Source: UBA4416 sp040386075 (GTDB lineage: Bacteria; Bacteroidota; Bacteroidia; B-17B0; Aurantibacillaceae). From it: 64,000 nucleotides of DNA. The stretch is taken from NCBI GenBank assembly GCA_040386075.1, contig JAZKGE010000001.1, positions 36,450-100,449 on the forward strand, written 5' to 3'. A program made the translations under genes and the position numbers. The notes beneath the pieces were generated by a model. The model made no database searches. It was not told where the DNA came from and saw only the letters and a list, made by a program, of their open reading frames with translations. This document shows, in pieces, positions 18,028 through 28,000 of the stretch (positions are counted from its first letter, which is position 1; each line of letters begins with the position of its first letter).

Positions 18028-18261
18028 ATGCGCGTTATTGATACCATTCCCCACCCTTCTATCAGCATTTCTATTTTTCAAATGAATGATAAATTCATTG
18101 TGAAGTTCGAAGCCGGCCCAATGGAACAGTCGTTTAAATTTCATACCGAAGACGTAAAATCCGTTGAAGGGTTAAAGAAATTGGTGAACGAGGTATTTAT
18201 TGAAAAGGTGCGCGCACGCTTCAACGACATGTTCATGCAAATGAAAGAGGCTCAGGTTTAA
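18028..18261 (+). CDS. Conserved small protein of unknown function
   Basis: A 77-residue protein starting MRVIDTIPHPSISISIFQMN and ending in a charged helix (IEKVRARFNDMFMQMKEAQ). The N-terminal half looks like a small beta sheet (KFIVKFEAGPMEQSFKF). It resembles short uncharacterised proteins that I associate with Bacteroidota, but I know of no function. Its start is 5 nt after the helical-repeat gene. A repeat-like non-coding element follows it. Confidence 0.7.
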   Translation: MRVIDTIPHPSISISIFQMNDKFIVKFEAGPMEQSFKFHTEDVKSVEGLKKLVNEVFIEKVRARFNDMFMQMKEAQV

Positions 18262-18279
18262 GTCTATTTTTAGAATTTT

Positions 18280-18364
18280 GGCGTGTTCCTGCGGGCCGGG
18301 CTTTCCGCTACAATCTTTTTGTAAGAGGGAGGCAAAAAGGAGTTCCATTACAATCCCTCACGCG
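18280..18364. repeat. GC-rich structured intergenic element
   Basis: About 85 bp, much richer in GC than its surroundings. Ends GCGTG (18281-18285) and CACGC (18359-18363) are complementary; inside, CTTTTTG (18315-18321) pairs with CAAAAAG (18333-18339) and GCGG with CCGC. The string GCCGGGCTTTCCGCTACAAT and the closing CAATCCCTCACGC resemble a recurrent intergenic palindromic repeat of Bacteroidota genomes, recalled from memory. Only one copy is in this window. Confidence 0.5.
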
Positions 18365-18450
18365 AGAGCATATTTCAAATTCGAAGCTAAAGTTTCACCG
18401 TACATTTTAGTATATTTACATCCTGTAATTCATCATTTAAAATAACATTT

Positions 18451-19215
18451 GTGTTTAAATTTATTGGAGCCATTATTGGCTATTTCTTTTTAGGTAAAAC
18501 ATTTTTTGGAGCTGTTATCGGATTTTTAGTAGGTTCATTCATTGATAACTTTGCTTCAGTAAGTGCTAAGGTTAAATCAGGTGGCGGAAGTACGGAAGAC
18601 ATTTTCAATTATTACAAACAACACGCCTCAGGCAAAAGTGATTTTGCCACGATGTTAATTGCTTTATCAGCTGCTGTAATGCGTGCTGATGGAAAAGTCA
18701 TAAAAGCAGAACTGGACTTTGTTAAATCATTTTTCTCTCAGCAATTTGGTCCAAATTTTTCGGTAGCACATTTACAAACACTCAAACATTTTGTGGAAGG
18801 TGGCGAAATTCCTTTAGAGCAAATATGCGGTGATATTAAATTGCGCACACAAGTGGAAGTACGCATTCAATTATTACATTATTTGTTTGGAATTGCAAAG
18901 GCAGACGGACATGTATCGGATCTGGAAATAAGGGTTATTGATCGTATCGCTAATTTATTGGGAGTGCCGCATGCCGATTTTGAAAGCTTAAAGAATATGT
19001 TCTACCGTGATACGAATTCGGATTACAAAATATTAGGTATTGAAAGTACAGCAACTGAAGAAGAGATCAAAAAAGCTTATCGTGCCATGGCTATACGTTA
19101 TCACCCTGATAAAGTTGCTTCAATGGGCGAAGAATATCAAAAAGGTGCGCAGGAGAAATTTCAAAAAATACAGGAGGCTTACGAGAATATCAAAAAGCAA
19201 AGAGGTATCAATTAG
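18451..19215 (+). CDS. TerB-DnaJ membrane co-chaperone (DjlA-like)
   Basis: A 254-residue protein starting at GTG. An N-terminal membrane hairpin (FIGAIIGYFFLGKTFFGAVIGFL, residues 3-25) is followed by a TerB-like helical domain (about 50-165; MLIALSAAVMRADGKV and GIAKADGHVSDLE) and a C-terminal J domain from residue 190 with the essential HPD motif (RYHPDKV). The domain order is that of E. coli DjlA, a membrane-bound DnaK partner. The stop codon overlaps the GTG of the next gene by one base (TAGTG), so translation is coupled. Confidence 0.9.
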   Translation: MFKFIGAIIGYFFLGKTFFGAVIGFLVGSFIDNFASVSAKVKSGGGSTEDIFNYYKQHASGKSDFATMLIALSAAVMRADGKVIKAELDFVKSFFSQQFGPNFSVAHLQTLKHFVEGGEIPLEQICGDIKLRTQVEVRIQLLHYLFGIAKADGHVSDLEIRVIDRIANLLGVPHADFESLKNMFYRDTNSDYKILGIESTATEEEIKKAYRAMAIRYHPDKVASMGEEYQKGAQEKFQKIQEAYENIKKQRGIN

Positions 19216-19757
19216 TGACTGCGAAGAAAAATATCTTAGCAATTTGTGGTAGTACAAGAGAAAATTCTGCCAACAAAGATATTATTGAGATCATTACAAA
19301 ATTGGGGCAAGAACAATTTACTATTACAAATTTCGATATTTCAACATTACCACATTTTAATCAGGACCTCTCCAATGAAAATGTTCCGACTTCTGTGATT
19401 GAATTTAGAGAAGCTATTAGTAAAGCAGATAGCGTTTTAATTTGCACACCTGAATACGTTTTTAGTTTGCCCGGTATTTTAAAGAACGCTATTGAATGGA
19501 CGGTTTCAACCACCATATTCTCTGATAAAACAACCGCATTAATAACTGCCTCCAGCTCAGGAGAAAAAGCTCATGAGTCGTTATTGTTAGTCATGAATAC
19601 ATTGGGCATAAAAACTAATACAGATCTATGCTTATTGATCTCAGGTGTAAAATCAAAATTGAATATGCAGGGAGAAGTGATCGATCCTGTTTTAAATGAG
19701 CAATTACAGAGATTGGTAGCTACCATTGCAGATTCAGAAAAAAATTTGTATCTTTAA
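19215..19757 (+). CDS. NADPH-dependent FMN reductase family protein
   Basis: A 180-residue flavodoxin-fold protein. The FMN phosphate loop is ICGSTRENSANK and the second flavin motif is TPEYVFSLPGILKNAIEW, as in the NADPH-dependent FMN/quinone/azo-reductase family. It reduces flavins or quinones using NADPH. It starts at GTG overlapping the TAG of the TerB-DnaJ gene. The usual PEYN is PEYV here, a common variant. Confidence 0.9.
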   Translation: MTAKKNILAICGSTRENSANKDIIEIITKLGQEQFTITNFDISTLPHFNQDLSNENVPTSVIEFREAISKADSVLICTPEYVFSLPGILKNAIEWTVSTTIFSDKTTALITASSSGEKAHESLLLVMNTLGIKTNTDLCLLISGVKSKLNMQGEVIDPVLNEQLQRLVATIADSEKNLYL

Positions 19758-19780
19758 TTAAAGCTAGAAAAGCATAATTA

Positions 19781-20206
19781 ATGGTTAAATTAATGGATAG
19801 CATAACTTCTTCAGAAGAAGTCACCATTCTTGACACAAGAGTAGTTGAAGCCTTTACTCTTAAGTGGCGAAGTGACGGTATTTTGCATTCACATACCTCC
19901 AGTAATTTAGAATTTAACGTTAATTCGCTCAAAAAATTCAACGTGGTTATGGGAGAAATGGTGAATTATAAGAAAGTGCCGTTATTGATCACCTTTGATG
20001 AATTTGCTATTCCTCCTTTAGAGACCCGTGTGTTTTGGGCCGAAAAAGACTCTTGTCCATGGTCATCCGCCGACGCATACATTACTGCCACATTTGGACA
20101 CAAATTGATAGGAAATTTTTATTTAAAATTTAATAAACCCGGCAGGCCAACTAAAATGTTTGTTTCCGAGAAAGAGGCCGCAAGGTGGTTGAAGAGTTTT
20201 ATATAA
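19781..20206 (+). CDS. STAS/SpoIIAA-like protein (DUF7793-type), copy 1
   Basis: A 141-residue soluble protein whose C-terminal pattern, NFYLKFNKPGRPTKMFVSEK followed by EAARWLKSF, is shared with the 129-residue protein at 55102. The fold suggested is SpoIIAA/STAS-like (alternating strands and helices ending with an EEAxxWLK helix); the DUF name is from memory. Alternative start M5. It lies 23 nt after the FMN reductase gene and ends 1 nt before the convergent esterase gene. Function unknown. Confidence 0.65.
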   Translation: MVKLMDSITSSEEVTILDTRVVEAFTLKWRSDGILHSHTSSNLEFNVNSLKKFNVVMGEMVNYKKVPLLITFDEFAIPPLETRVFWAEKDSCPWSSADAYITATFGHKLIGNFYLKFNKPGRPTKMFVSEKEAARWLKSFI

Positions 20207-20207
20207 A

Positions 20208-21041
20208 CTACGCTGTTTTACTTTCCTGTTTTATAAACCAAATAATATCCTTGTACGCTTTCTTCCTCTTATTTAAGAATTGGAAGATCATTCCAACGTG
20301 CCGTTTTCCTTTTACAATTACCAGCGGAGCGTCCGGTTGATAAGGTTGCAGAGCTTTCAAAAAATCAGTGGTTCCGTTCATAATTGTAGGAACGGTTTTG
20401 GTTCCCACAAACAGCAAAAAAGGCGGCATACCTTTATGGAAATGAAAAATGGGCGATCCTTTTTTCCAGGTTTCAGGATCCTTAGAAAAAAGGGAATAAT
20501 ACCTGGCACTATAATCTGTTTTAGCATTAGCTAAATATGAATACATATCTAACCCAAAAGCATCGATCAAAATTGTTCCTCTTACAGGATTTTTAATTTT
20601 TAGTTTATCAAAATAACTATCGTCCGTGGCGATCAAAGCCGCTAAATGGGCACCCGCCGAATGTCCTGAAACAAATATGTTATTGGTATCCCCTTTATAC
20701 TGACTTATATTTTGTTTTACCCACTTAACCGCCATAGCCGAATTAACGGCCAAACTATCATAGGTTGCATTAGGACTTAAACGGTAATTAATGATCACAG
20801 TTACAACTCCTTTCTTGGCAAAACCCTTTCCAAAGAATTTGTAAATGGTTTTTTTTCCTCTTACCCAGTTTCCACCGTGTATAAACACCAATACAGCTTT
20901 TGGTTTATCTACTTTTCGTGGAGAATAAACATCCAGCTTAAGATCATGTTCAGCATTGTAAACAATATTTTTGTGGCGCGAGACACAACCAACCGTGAGC
21001 AGGAAAAACAAAAACAGGCAAACAAACGAAGTATATCTCAT
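20208..21041 (-). CDS. Lipoprotein alpha/beta hydrolase (esterase-like)
   Basis: A 277-residue lipoprotein from the ATG at 21041: MRYTSFVCLFLFFLLTVGC gives a lipobox (TVGC). The hydrolase domain has the oxyanion HGGNW motif, the nucleophile elbow GHSAGAH, an acid in the DAFGLD region or later, and a late histidine (KGKRHVGMI). This is the carboxylesterase/BD-FAE (abhydrolase_3) class, which cleaves acyl or aryl esters. The membrane and sorting location is probably periplasmic face or cell surface. An upstream TTG would add residues before the lipoprotein signal, so I prefer the ATG. Confidence 0.87.
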   Translation of the reverse strand: MRYTSFVCLFLFFLLTVGCVSRHKNIVYNAEHDLKLDVYSPRKVDKPKAVLVFIHGGNWVRGKKTIYKFFGKGFAKKGVVTVIINYRLSPNATYDSLAVNSAMAVKWVKQNISQYKGDTNNIFVSGHSAGAHLAALIATDDSYFDKLKIKNPVRGTILIDAFGLDMYSYLANAKTDYSARYYSLFSKDPETWKKGSPIFHFHKGMPPFLLFVGTKTVPTIMNGTTDFLKALQPYQPDAPLVIVKGKRHVGMIFQFLNKRKKAYKDIIWFIKQESKTA

Positions 21042-21102
21042 ATAATTACATGCATTCAAAACTTATACCTGTATTTACGATAAATACAATAAAAGAGATT
21101 GA

Positions 21103-23526
21103 TTACATCACCACTTTTAATTTAGCGTATTTCAATAACAGGTTCTTTTCTCCTGAATCTCTGAATAGTATGCTGGCTTTAGCATTAGGATAAACGCCTT
21201 CAATGACAGTTATTTCACCGATACCAAATTTCTCATGCTCCACTACACTTCCTACTCTCAAATCGGCATTTGCTCTGTTATCAACCGGTGTATTGGTTTC
21301 TGCCATCCGTTTTGCTAAAGGGATCAGTTTTTTAGGCGGAGCAAAATTAATTTGCTTTGGCTCCGGCTTTCCAAAGCCAATGGTTTTCTCTCCAAAGTTT
21401 GGAGAAGTTTTAGGCTCATTAAAGTTGTTGCGGTATTTATTGAATGTATCGTCGTTGAATTTTTTAGCGGTTGGTTCTTCCGGAAAGTCAACGCAACTCT
21501 CATCCAATTCATCAATAAAACGGCTTGGCTCACAATAAATAATATTTCCAAAACGGTAACGCGTTGTCGCAAAACTAATCGTTGCTTTTTTCTCGGCACG
21601 TGTAATAGCAACGTAAAATAAACGACGTTCTTCTTCCAATTCGCTACGGCTATTCAATGCCATTTGCGAAGGGAATAGATTTTCTTCCAATCCAACAATA
21701 TGAACGTAAGGGAATTCCAATCCTTTAGAAGCGTGTATCGTCATCATCGAAACACGATCAGCATCCTTCTCGTCATCCTTTTCTTTGTCCACATCTGTTA
21801 ACAATGTAATTTCCTGCATGAATTCATCCAGCGTCTTTAATGTGGCACTTTGTTCGGGCGCATCAAATAATTCTGTGGGTCCTGTCTCCGTAGGATTAAA
21901 CATCGCATCTTTTAATTCTTCTTCCTGTGGTGTTCGCTCCTGCTCCACAAAATCTTTGATCCCATTCAATAATTCCTGTATATTTTCATAACGACTAACT
22001 CCTTCGGGTGTTTTATCGTGATATAAGTCTTTTACAACTCCACTGGTAACCGCAATGTGGTTAGCACATTCAAAAGCATCCTTGTATGGGATCATTGCCG
22101 AAAAGGTTTTGATCAGCGTTGTGAATTCAGAGATTTTTGCAGCGGTTCCACTATTGATCCCGATATTAAAATCCTTTAAATTATCCAATACATGCCACAT
22201 ACTGATATCGTGTTCCATGGCAGCCAGCATTACTTTATCAATAGTTGTCTGACCAATGCCACGTGTTGGATAATTGATGATCCGTTTTAACGATTCATCA
22301 TCATTATGATTGATCGACAATCTGAAATAAGATAGGGCATCCTTGATTTCTTTGCGTTGATAGAAAGAAAGTCCGCCATAAATTTTATAAGGGATATTCA
22401 ATCTTCTTAAGGCCTCCTCAAACGAACGCGATTGCGCATTGGTACGGTATAAAATAGCAAACTCCTTATAGTGTGCCTGCTGCGTATAATGCGTTTCATA
22501 AATAGCTGCCGCTACTTTTTGCCCTTCTTCGTTATCGGTGTTTGATTTAATTATTTTGATCTTCTCACCTTCTTCGTTATCTGTAAAGATATTTTTTTTG
22601 AACTGATCCTTATTAATTGCAATGACCGCACTGGCTGCTTTTACTATATGTTGCGTGCTTCTGTAATTCTGTTCAAGTTTAAATGTTTTGAGGTCCGGAT
22701 AATCTTTTTCGAAGTTTAAAATATTTTGAATATTGGCGCCGCGGAACGAATAGATACTTTGTGCATCATCGCCCACTACACATATATTTTGAAAGCGCGC
22801 TGCTAGTTGCTTCACAATAACATATTGCGAAAAGTTTGTATCCTGGTACTCATCCACTAAAATATACTTGAACTTGCTTTGATACTTGATCAAAACATCG
22901 GGGAAATCACGCAATAAAATATTTGTGTTGAACAAAAGATCGTCAAAATCCATGGCGCCCGACTTAAAATTGCGTTTTTGATAGGCTAAATAAACCTGCC
23001 CTAATAACGGTTTATTAGATGCGCGGTCTTCTGCTTGCGTAACGGGATTATTAGAATATTGTGCTGCGGAAATAAGGCTATTTTTAGCCGATGAAATTCG
23101 ATTCAGTACCAACGATGGCTTGTAAACCTTCTCATCCAGGTTCAGTTGTTTTAAAATATCTTTAATAACGCCTTTACTGTCATCAGTATCATAAATAGTA
23201 AAATTAGCTGGATACCCCAATTTTTCAGCCTCAAAACGCAATATTTTGGCAAAGATAGAGTGGAATGTTCCCATCCAGATATTCTTTGCTTCTTTGGTCC
23301 CAACGATCTTAGCGATACGTTCTTTCATTTCACGCGCCGCTTTATTGGTAAAGGTCAGGGATAATATGTTAAAAGCATCTGTGCCCTTTTGCATGATATG
23401 GGCAATGCGATAGGTCAGTACACGGGTCTTTCCTGAACCCGCACCTGCAATGATCATTACCGGACCATCGGTAGTTTCGGCAGCCATTCGCTGCACAGGA
23501 TTCAATTCGTTTAAATATTCACTCAT
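21103..23526 (-). CDS. UvrD/PcrA-type ATP-dependent DNA helicase
   Basis: An 807-residue superfamily 1A helicase: Walker A GAGSGKTRVLTYR, motif II VDEYQDTNFSQY, motif III GDDAQSIYSFRGA, motif IV region EQNYRSTQHIV, motif V/VI MTIHASKGLEFPYVHIVGLE and VAITRAEKKA. It unwinds DNA 3'-5' in nucleotide excision and mismatch repair. The C-terminal ~50 residues (RVGSVVEHEKFGIGEITVIEG) match the small PcrA C-terminal fold that contacts RNA polymerase. A TATTTTTG -7 box lies 6 nt before the ATG. Divergent from ssb. Confidence 0.95.
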   Translation of the reverse strand: MSEYLNELNPVQRMAAETTDGPVMIIAGAGSGKTRVLTYRIAHIMQKGTDAFNILSLTFTNKAAREMKERIAKIVGTKEAKNIWMGTFHSIFAKILRFEAEKLGYPANFTIYDTDDSKGVIKDILKQLNLDEKVYKPSLVLNRISSAKNSLISAAQYSNNPVTQAEDRASNKPLLGQVYLAYQKRNFKSGAMDFDDLLFNTNILLRDFPDVLIKYQSKFKYILVDEYQDTNFSQYVIVKQLAARFQNICVVGDDAQSIYSFRGANIQNILNFEKDYPDLKTFKLEQNYRSTQHIVKAASAVIAINKDQFKKNIFTDNEEGEKIKIIKSNTDNEEGQKVAAAIYETHYTQQAHYKEFAILYRTNAQSRSFEEALRRLNIPYKIYGGLSFYQRKEIKDALSYFRLSINHNDDESLKRIINYPTRGIGQTTIDKVMLAAMEHDISMWHVLDNLKDFNIGINSGTAAKISEFTTLIKTFSAMIPYKDAFECANHIAVTSGVVKDLYHDKTPEGVSRYENIQELLNGIKDFVEQERTPQEEELKDAMFNPTETGPTELFDAPEQSATLKTLDEFMQEITLLTDVDKEKDDEKDADRVSMMTIHASKGLEFPYVHIVGLEENLFPSQMALNSRSELEEERRLFYVAITRAEKKATISFATTRYRFGNIIYCEPSRFIDELDESCVDFPEEPTAKKFNDDTFNKYRNNFNEPKTSPNFGEKTIGFGKPEPKQINFAPPKKLIPLAKRMAETNTPVDNRANADLRVGSVVEHEKFGIGEITVIEGVYPNAKASILFRDSGEKNLLLKYAKLKVVM

Positions 23527-23532
23527 TTGCTA

Positions 23533-23540
23533 CAAAAATA
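23533..23540 (-). promoter_or_regulatory. -7 promoter box abutting the helicase start
   Basis: On the minus strand TATTTTTG matches TAnnTTTG; six bases separate it from the ATG at 23526. No -33 TTTG at 19 bp. Confidence 0.4.
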
Positions 23541-23700
23541 CACATTAATGCCTGTTTTTACGACGGAGATTTTTAAATTTTATGCTCAAAAATCCATAAT
23601 TATCAGTATGAAAATAACATTTATTTAGATGAATGAGTTGCAAAACCAAAAACAATTTGGTTTGTTTGTTATGTACTAACCGGAACTAATTAAAAAGAAA

Positions 23701-24123
23701 ATGGCAGGCGTAAACAAAGTAATTTTAGTAGGAAACCTGGGTAAAGACCCTGAATTGAAATATTTAGAAGGAAACATTGCCCGCGCTAATTTTAGCATCG
23801 CAACCAGCGAATATCACAAAGACAAAAGCGGAAATAAAGTAGAACAAACCGAATGGCATAACATTGTAGTTTGGAGAAGCATGGCTGAAAGTGCTGAAAA
23901 ATTATTAAAAAAAGGAACACAGATCTATTTGGAAGGAAAATTACAAACCCGCCAATGGATAGATAAAGACGGAAATAAACGAAATATTACTGAAGTGGTT
24001 GGCGAATCGTTTTTGGTTTTGCAACGCAAGGAAAATAACACCGGGACTAATCCTAATCCAACAGAGGATAACAGTAATGTGAATTTTGATGATCTTGGTA
24101 AAAAAGACAGTTTACCGTTTTAA
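23701..24123 (+). CDS. ssb: Single-stranded DNA-binding protein
   Basis: A 140-residue SSB: OB fold in residues 1-105 (MAGVNKVILVGNLGKDPELK, then SKxxTEWHNIVVWRSMAE-type core and LYLEGKLQTRQWIDKDG), a linker, and the acidic partner-binding tip DDLGKKDSLPF. The tip is DSLPF instead of the usual DDIPF, still ending in Pro-Phe. It coats single-stranded DNA and recruits repair and replication proteins, fitting the divergent helicase. The stop codon is followed by a perfect 11-bp hairpin. Confidence 0.97.
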   Translation: MAGVNKVILVGNLGKDPELKYLEGNIARANFSIATSEYHKDKSGNKVEQTEWHNIVVWRSMAESAEKLLKKGTQIYLEGKLQTRQWIDKDGNKRNITEVVGESFLVLQRKENNTGTNPNPTEDNSNVNFDDLGKKDSLPF

Positions 24124-24125
24124 TG

Positions 24126-24152
24126 TTTAACCACATTTCCTATGTGGTTAAA
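24126..24152. repeat. Perfect inverted repeat between ssb and gldD
   Basis: TTTAACCACAT (24126-24136) and ATGTGGTTAAA (24142-24152) with a TTCCT loop form an 11-bp perfect hairpin. No U-tract follows, so it is a weak terminator at best. The same arms occur in the 123-bp inverted-repeat element at 46841-46963. Confidence 0.6.
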
Positions 24153-24157
24153 ATCAT

Positions 24158-24165
24158 TAAATTTG
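24158..24165 (+). promoter_or_regulatory. -7 promoter box abutting the gldD start
   Basis: TAAATTTG matches TAnnTTTG with five bases before the ATG at 24171. A TTTC at 24136-24139 is a poor -33 candidate. Confidence 0.45.
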
Positions 24166-24170
24166 TGTTT

Positions 24171-24803
24171 ATGATAACACCATCATTCAAAACCATATTT
24201 TACATACTGTTTATTAGTATTTCTGTATTTTCATTTTCCGCTTGCGGAGATGATGACGATGATGAAGTATTTATTCCTAAACCAAAAGGCTACCCAAGAA
24301 TAAGTTTTCCTGAAAAATCTTACAGGATGTATGACAGCTTATGCCCTTATAGTTTTGAGATACCTACCTACGCCAACATAAATAATGATAAGCATTTAGG
24401 CGCCGATCCCTGCTGGATCAATATTAACTTTCCTAAATACAATGCACAGATCCACTTAAGTTATAAAACGATCACTAATAATTTAGATACAGTATTAAGC
24501 GAATGCCGCGACTTTGTAGTTAAACACCAGGTAAAGTCTACAGGCATTGATGAAACTATTATTGTGAGAGACAGTGCGCAGGTTTATGGATTAGTTTATG
24601 ACATTTCAGGAAATACTGCCTCTAACGTACAATTTTATTTAACCGATAGCACACATCATTTTATGCGTGGTGCTTTATATTTTAACTCTGTTCCCAATAT
24701 TGATTCATTGAAAATAGTTGTTGATTATTTAAGAAAAGATGTGGTTCATATGATCAAGACCTTTAACTGGAAGGGCCTTGAATATAAGAAAGTGAAGAAA
24801 TAG
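24171..24803 (+). CDS. gldD: Gliding motility/T9SS lipoprotein GldD
   Basis: A 210-residue lipoprotein from the ATG at 24171 (signal MITPSFKTIFYILFISISVF, lipobox FSAC, Cys25). The mature part matches GldD: PKPKGYPRISFPEKSY, CPYSFEIPTYA, CWININFPKYNAQIHLSYK, then VYGLVYDISGNTASNVQF and FMRGALYFNSVPNIDSL. GldD is needed for gliding and T9SS secretion in Flavobacterium. An earlier in-frame ATG at 24123 overlaps the ssb stop but would place a hydrophobic stretch before the lipoprotein signal. In relatives the order is ssb-gldE-gldD; gldE is missing here. Confidence 0.9.
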   Translation: MITPSFKTIFYILFISISVFSFSACGDDDDDEVFIPKPKGYPRISFPEKSYRMYDSLCPYSFEIPTYANINNDKHLGADPCWININFPKYNAQIHLSYKTITNNLDTVLSECRDFVVKHQVKSTGIDETIIVRDSAQVYGLVYDISGNTASNVQFYLTDSTHHFMRGALYFNSVPNIDSLKIVVDYLRKDVVHMIKTFNWKGLEYKKVKK

Positions 24804-25007
24804 TTCAACTAAAAGATCAATCGAATTTCCCGAATAAAATACAGCTTCTTAATTCGAAGTACATCATTTGAAATGATTATTTAAGCTCAATCGGTTTAGA
24901 TAGTATACAAAATAAAGAGCAAAAATCCAAATAATTTTGTATTACATAAGTTACTAAATTTATTTTTTAGGGATTTATATTCTCAATAACACTGAAACTG
25001 CTGTACT

Positions 25008-28000
25008 ATGAAGAAAATTTTCTACCTCACCATTATTTTATTTTTTACGTTACGTGGGCTATCTACAGGGGGATATATTACTATCTCATCAGTTGTACCA
25101 AGTGACATTACGGTGTGTGGCCAGGCTAAGCTTTTTACGTTTACTATTAATAATCCCTCAGCATTTAATTTAACAGGCGTAAGTGTAGACTTAACGATGC
25201 CTTCGGGGTTAAACTATCAAATTGGATCAGCAACTAATGCTACAGTTGTTGCAGGACCACCCACGAACACTCCCACATTTAGTTTAGCAAACATTCCGGC
25301 AAACACGTCTGTTATAGTAACCTTTACTGCTGCTGCAAACTGCGACATATTAAACTATTTGAGTTTAGGATTACCAACCGAAAATCAGATCCAGGTAAAT
25401 TACACTGCAAACAGTACTATTTGTTTTGATAACCATACCACACAGGTTTATATTGTAAAACAGCCTAATGTCTCTATAACCACAGTTACCAATCAATCGT
25501 TCAATGGCTCCATTGGTGCTAGCTTCACCAGATGTATCTCCATCACTAATGGCGGAACCGGAGAATTAAGCACTTTCTCATTGACAGACGTACATGGCAA
25601 TGGCATAACCGTTACAGCAGCAACACCAGGCACATGGACAAGCGCAGCAGGGACTGAAACTTATGTTTTAACAGGGGCAGATTTTACATCCATTGGAAAT
25701 GGAAATGCTTTATTTGAGACCGGTGAAAGCATAACGATTTGCGAAACGGTTACAATCAACAACTGTTCCTCTGTTTTTTCTTCTTATGAAGCTGCCTGGG
25801 GATGTAATAGTCAGGCTTGCCAAACATCCGTTTCAACTGCAAACGTTGTATTCCCTAATTTTGTACCCAACCTGGTTATCACCGCGCAACCCTCCGCTAA
25901 TGTCTGTCTGGGTGTTGGAAATTTAAGTCAACAAACCCTTACTATAGTGAATACGGGTGCCGGACAGGCTATCAACACATTATTAAAAATTTACCAGACA
26001 TCTGGTCCCACTTATTATGATCCATCTCAACAAACAGAAATAAATGTAGGAAGCATTACCATAAAAGTTAATAGCGGCGCGCCCTCTCCTTTGGCGGCCA
26101 CAACGGCATCGCCTTGTAACAATTCTCCCTGTTTGTCAGCTGCTCCTATTGGCGGAGTGGATTTAACCATCCCAACTATTAATCCTGGTGATACCGTAAG
26201 AATAAGCTGGAATACGCAAAGTTGTTGTCAAACAGGTTACGGCTATTATAATGGCTGGGCATATTCTGCGAGTTATCAAAGTATTTGTTTAAATAATTAT
26301 GTGGTTCCGGCTGCCTGGGGCAGAGTTTACAACCAAAATTACATTAACAATTTAGTTAATAATGGTTCTCCGTCTACAATCTCATCAGGCCAAACAAGTA
26401 CATTTAACTATTTATTGAATGGAGTTTATAATAGTTCGCCCGCCTTACCTGATGCTTACTTAAAGGTCACATTTACCGTATCACCTTGTTACAACTATGC
26501 TCCAAATACAATTAAAATTGTAAACAGTATTGGAACTGCGACTTTTATGCCTTCCTCGGTTAACCAGGTAGGAAATATAATCACTGCTGTTTTTTCGGGA
26601 TCCGCTCCCTTCAATGCTACCATGTATAGTTCATTAGAACAATCACAACTTTTAATTGATCTAACAGGAAATTGTACATCATGTGTAAGTGGCCCCGGAA
26701 CAATCGGCGTAGGTATTGCCTATTCTCCTTCGGCCGGCTGCCCCTGTGAAATGTTACTTATTACAAGCAATTTCAATTTAAATTTAGTGTGTCCGGTTAC
26801 ATGTGAAGGTTTGAATTTTCGTGATTACTCTATTAAGAGAACCAGTTACGGACTTCCGGATAATACAGATGATGGATTACCTGATGCAACGGGAACTCTT
26901 GATTTCACAAAGATCAAAACATCCCGTGCGATGTATGGTGATACTATTACTTCAAGCTTTTACGGAAAAATTAAAACCAGTGTTACTCATCCAACCTGGC
27001 AATTTTGTTATGCCAGCTCAACGATCACCAATGGCAATAATTTAACAGCAATTGGTGGCAAACTAAAAATATACCGTGGCGTAGGCTTACCTCTAATAGC
27101 AACCTGTAATATCGGTGGTGTAGCTGCTGTTGCTCCCACCGCAACTTTTAAATATGATCTGAGTTCCACAGCACTGATAGCTTCTGGTGGTGTTGGAGCT
27201 GGTTTTGTTTTTCTTGATAACGACTCTTTGGTATTTGAACCACAGTATAAAGTAACTACCAACATTGGTGGTGCAATTATTCCTGTTGCGGTAACAAATA
27301 CATTTGTTGTATCGGATATTGCTTCGCCTACCAATCCGGCTAATATATATTCATGTAATACCTTTGATGGCAATTTTTCAATAATAGGTTATTATTACAC
27401 GAACTATGGACCGGACAGCTATAGCCTGAGTAATTGTGATCAGATATCAATTACACAAAATTACTATTTATCCATAGGACCTTGTTGTAGTAATTATGCC
27501 GGCGGTAATTTATTCCCTTTTGAGTATAGGCCCTGGGCACGAATTGATACTTTAGAATTAGTTCCACCAACAGGATATAAATATTTATCTGCTCAGTTTG
27601 TGGAAGTTAGAACTGCCGGAACTTTTGCTGGATCTGCATCTGCTACGTTTCCAATAGTACCAATTAATCCTTTAGGAGCAACATTGAAATTTCCTGTTGG
27701 TTCTTTTTATACAAGCGCGTCAACGCCATCAATTACCCCAAGCGACGATGGATTTTACGGAGTGTTTACTGCCACTTTGGAACCGAGTTGTGCCGTAGTA
27801 CAAAATGTAGCTCAGAACATTGGATACAACTGGACATTTAAACCGAGTGCATATTTGCCACAGGCGGTTGCACTTAATACTTCAAATGTTCCTAATCAGG
27901 ACCAAATAACTTACAGTGGGCCAAACATTTTTTTACAATCTGTTCTACCAAACATCAATGCTACAACGAACGTTGTAACCTGGGATATTTCTTTATCAAA

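Noticed and set aside
24126..24152. ssb hairpin as a strong intrinsic terminator
   Set aside because: The stem is perfect but lacks a U-tract on the plus strand, so only weak termination can be claimed.
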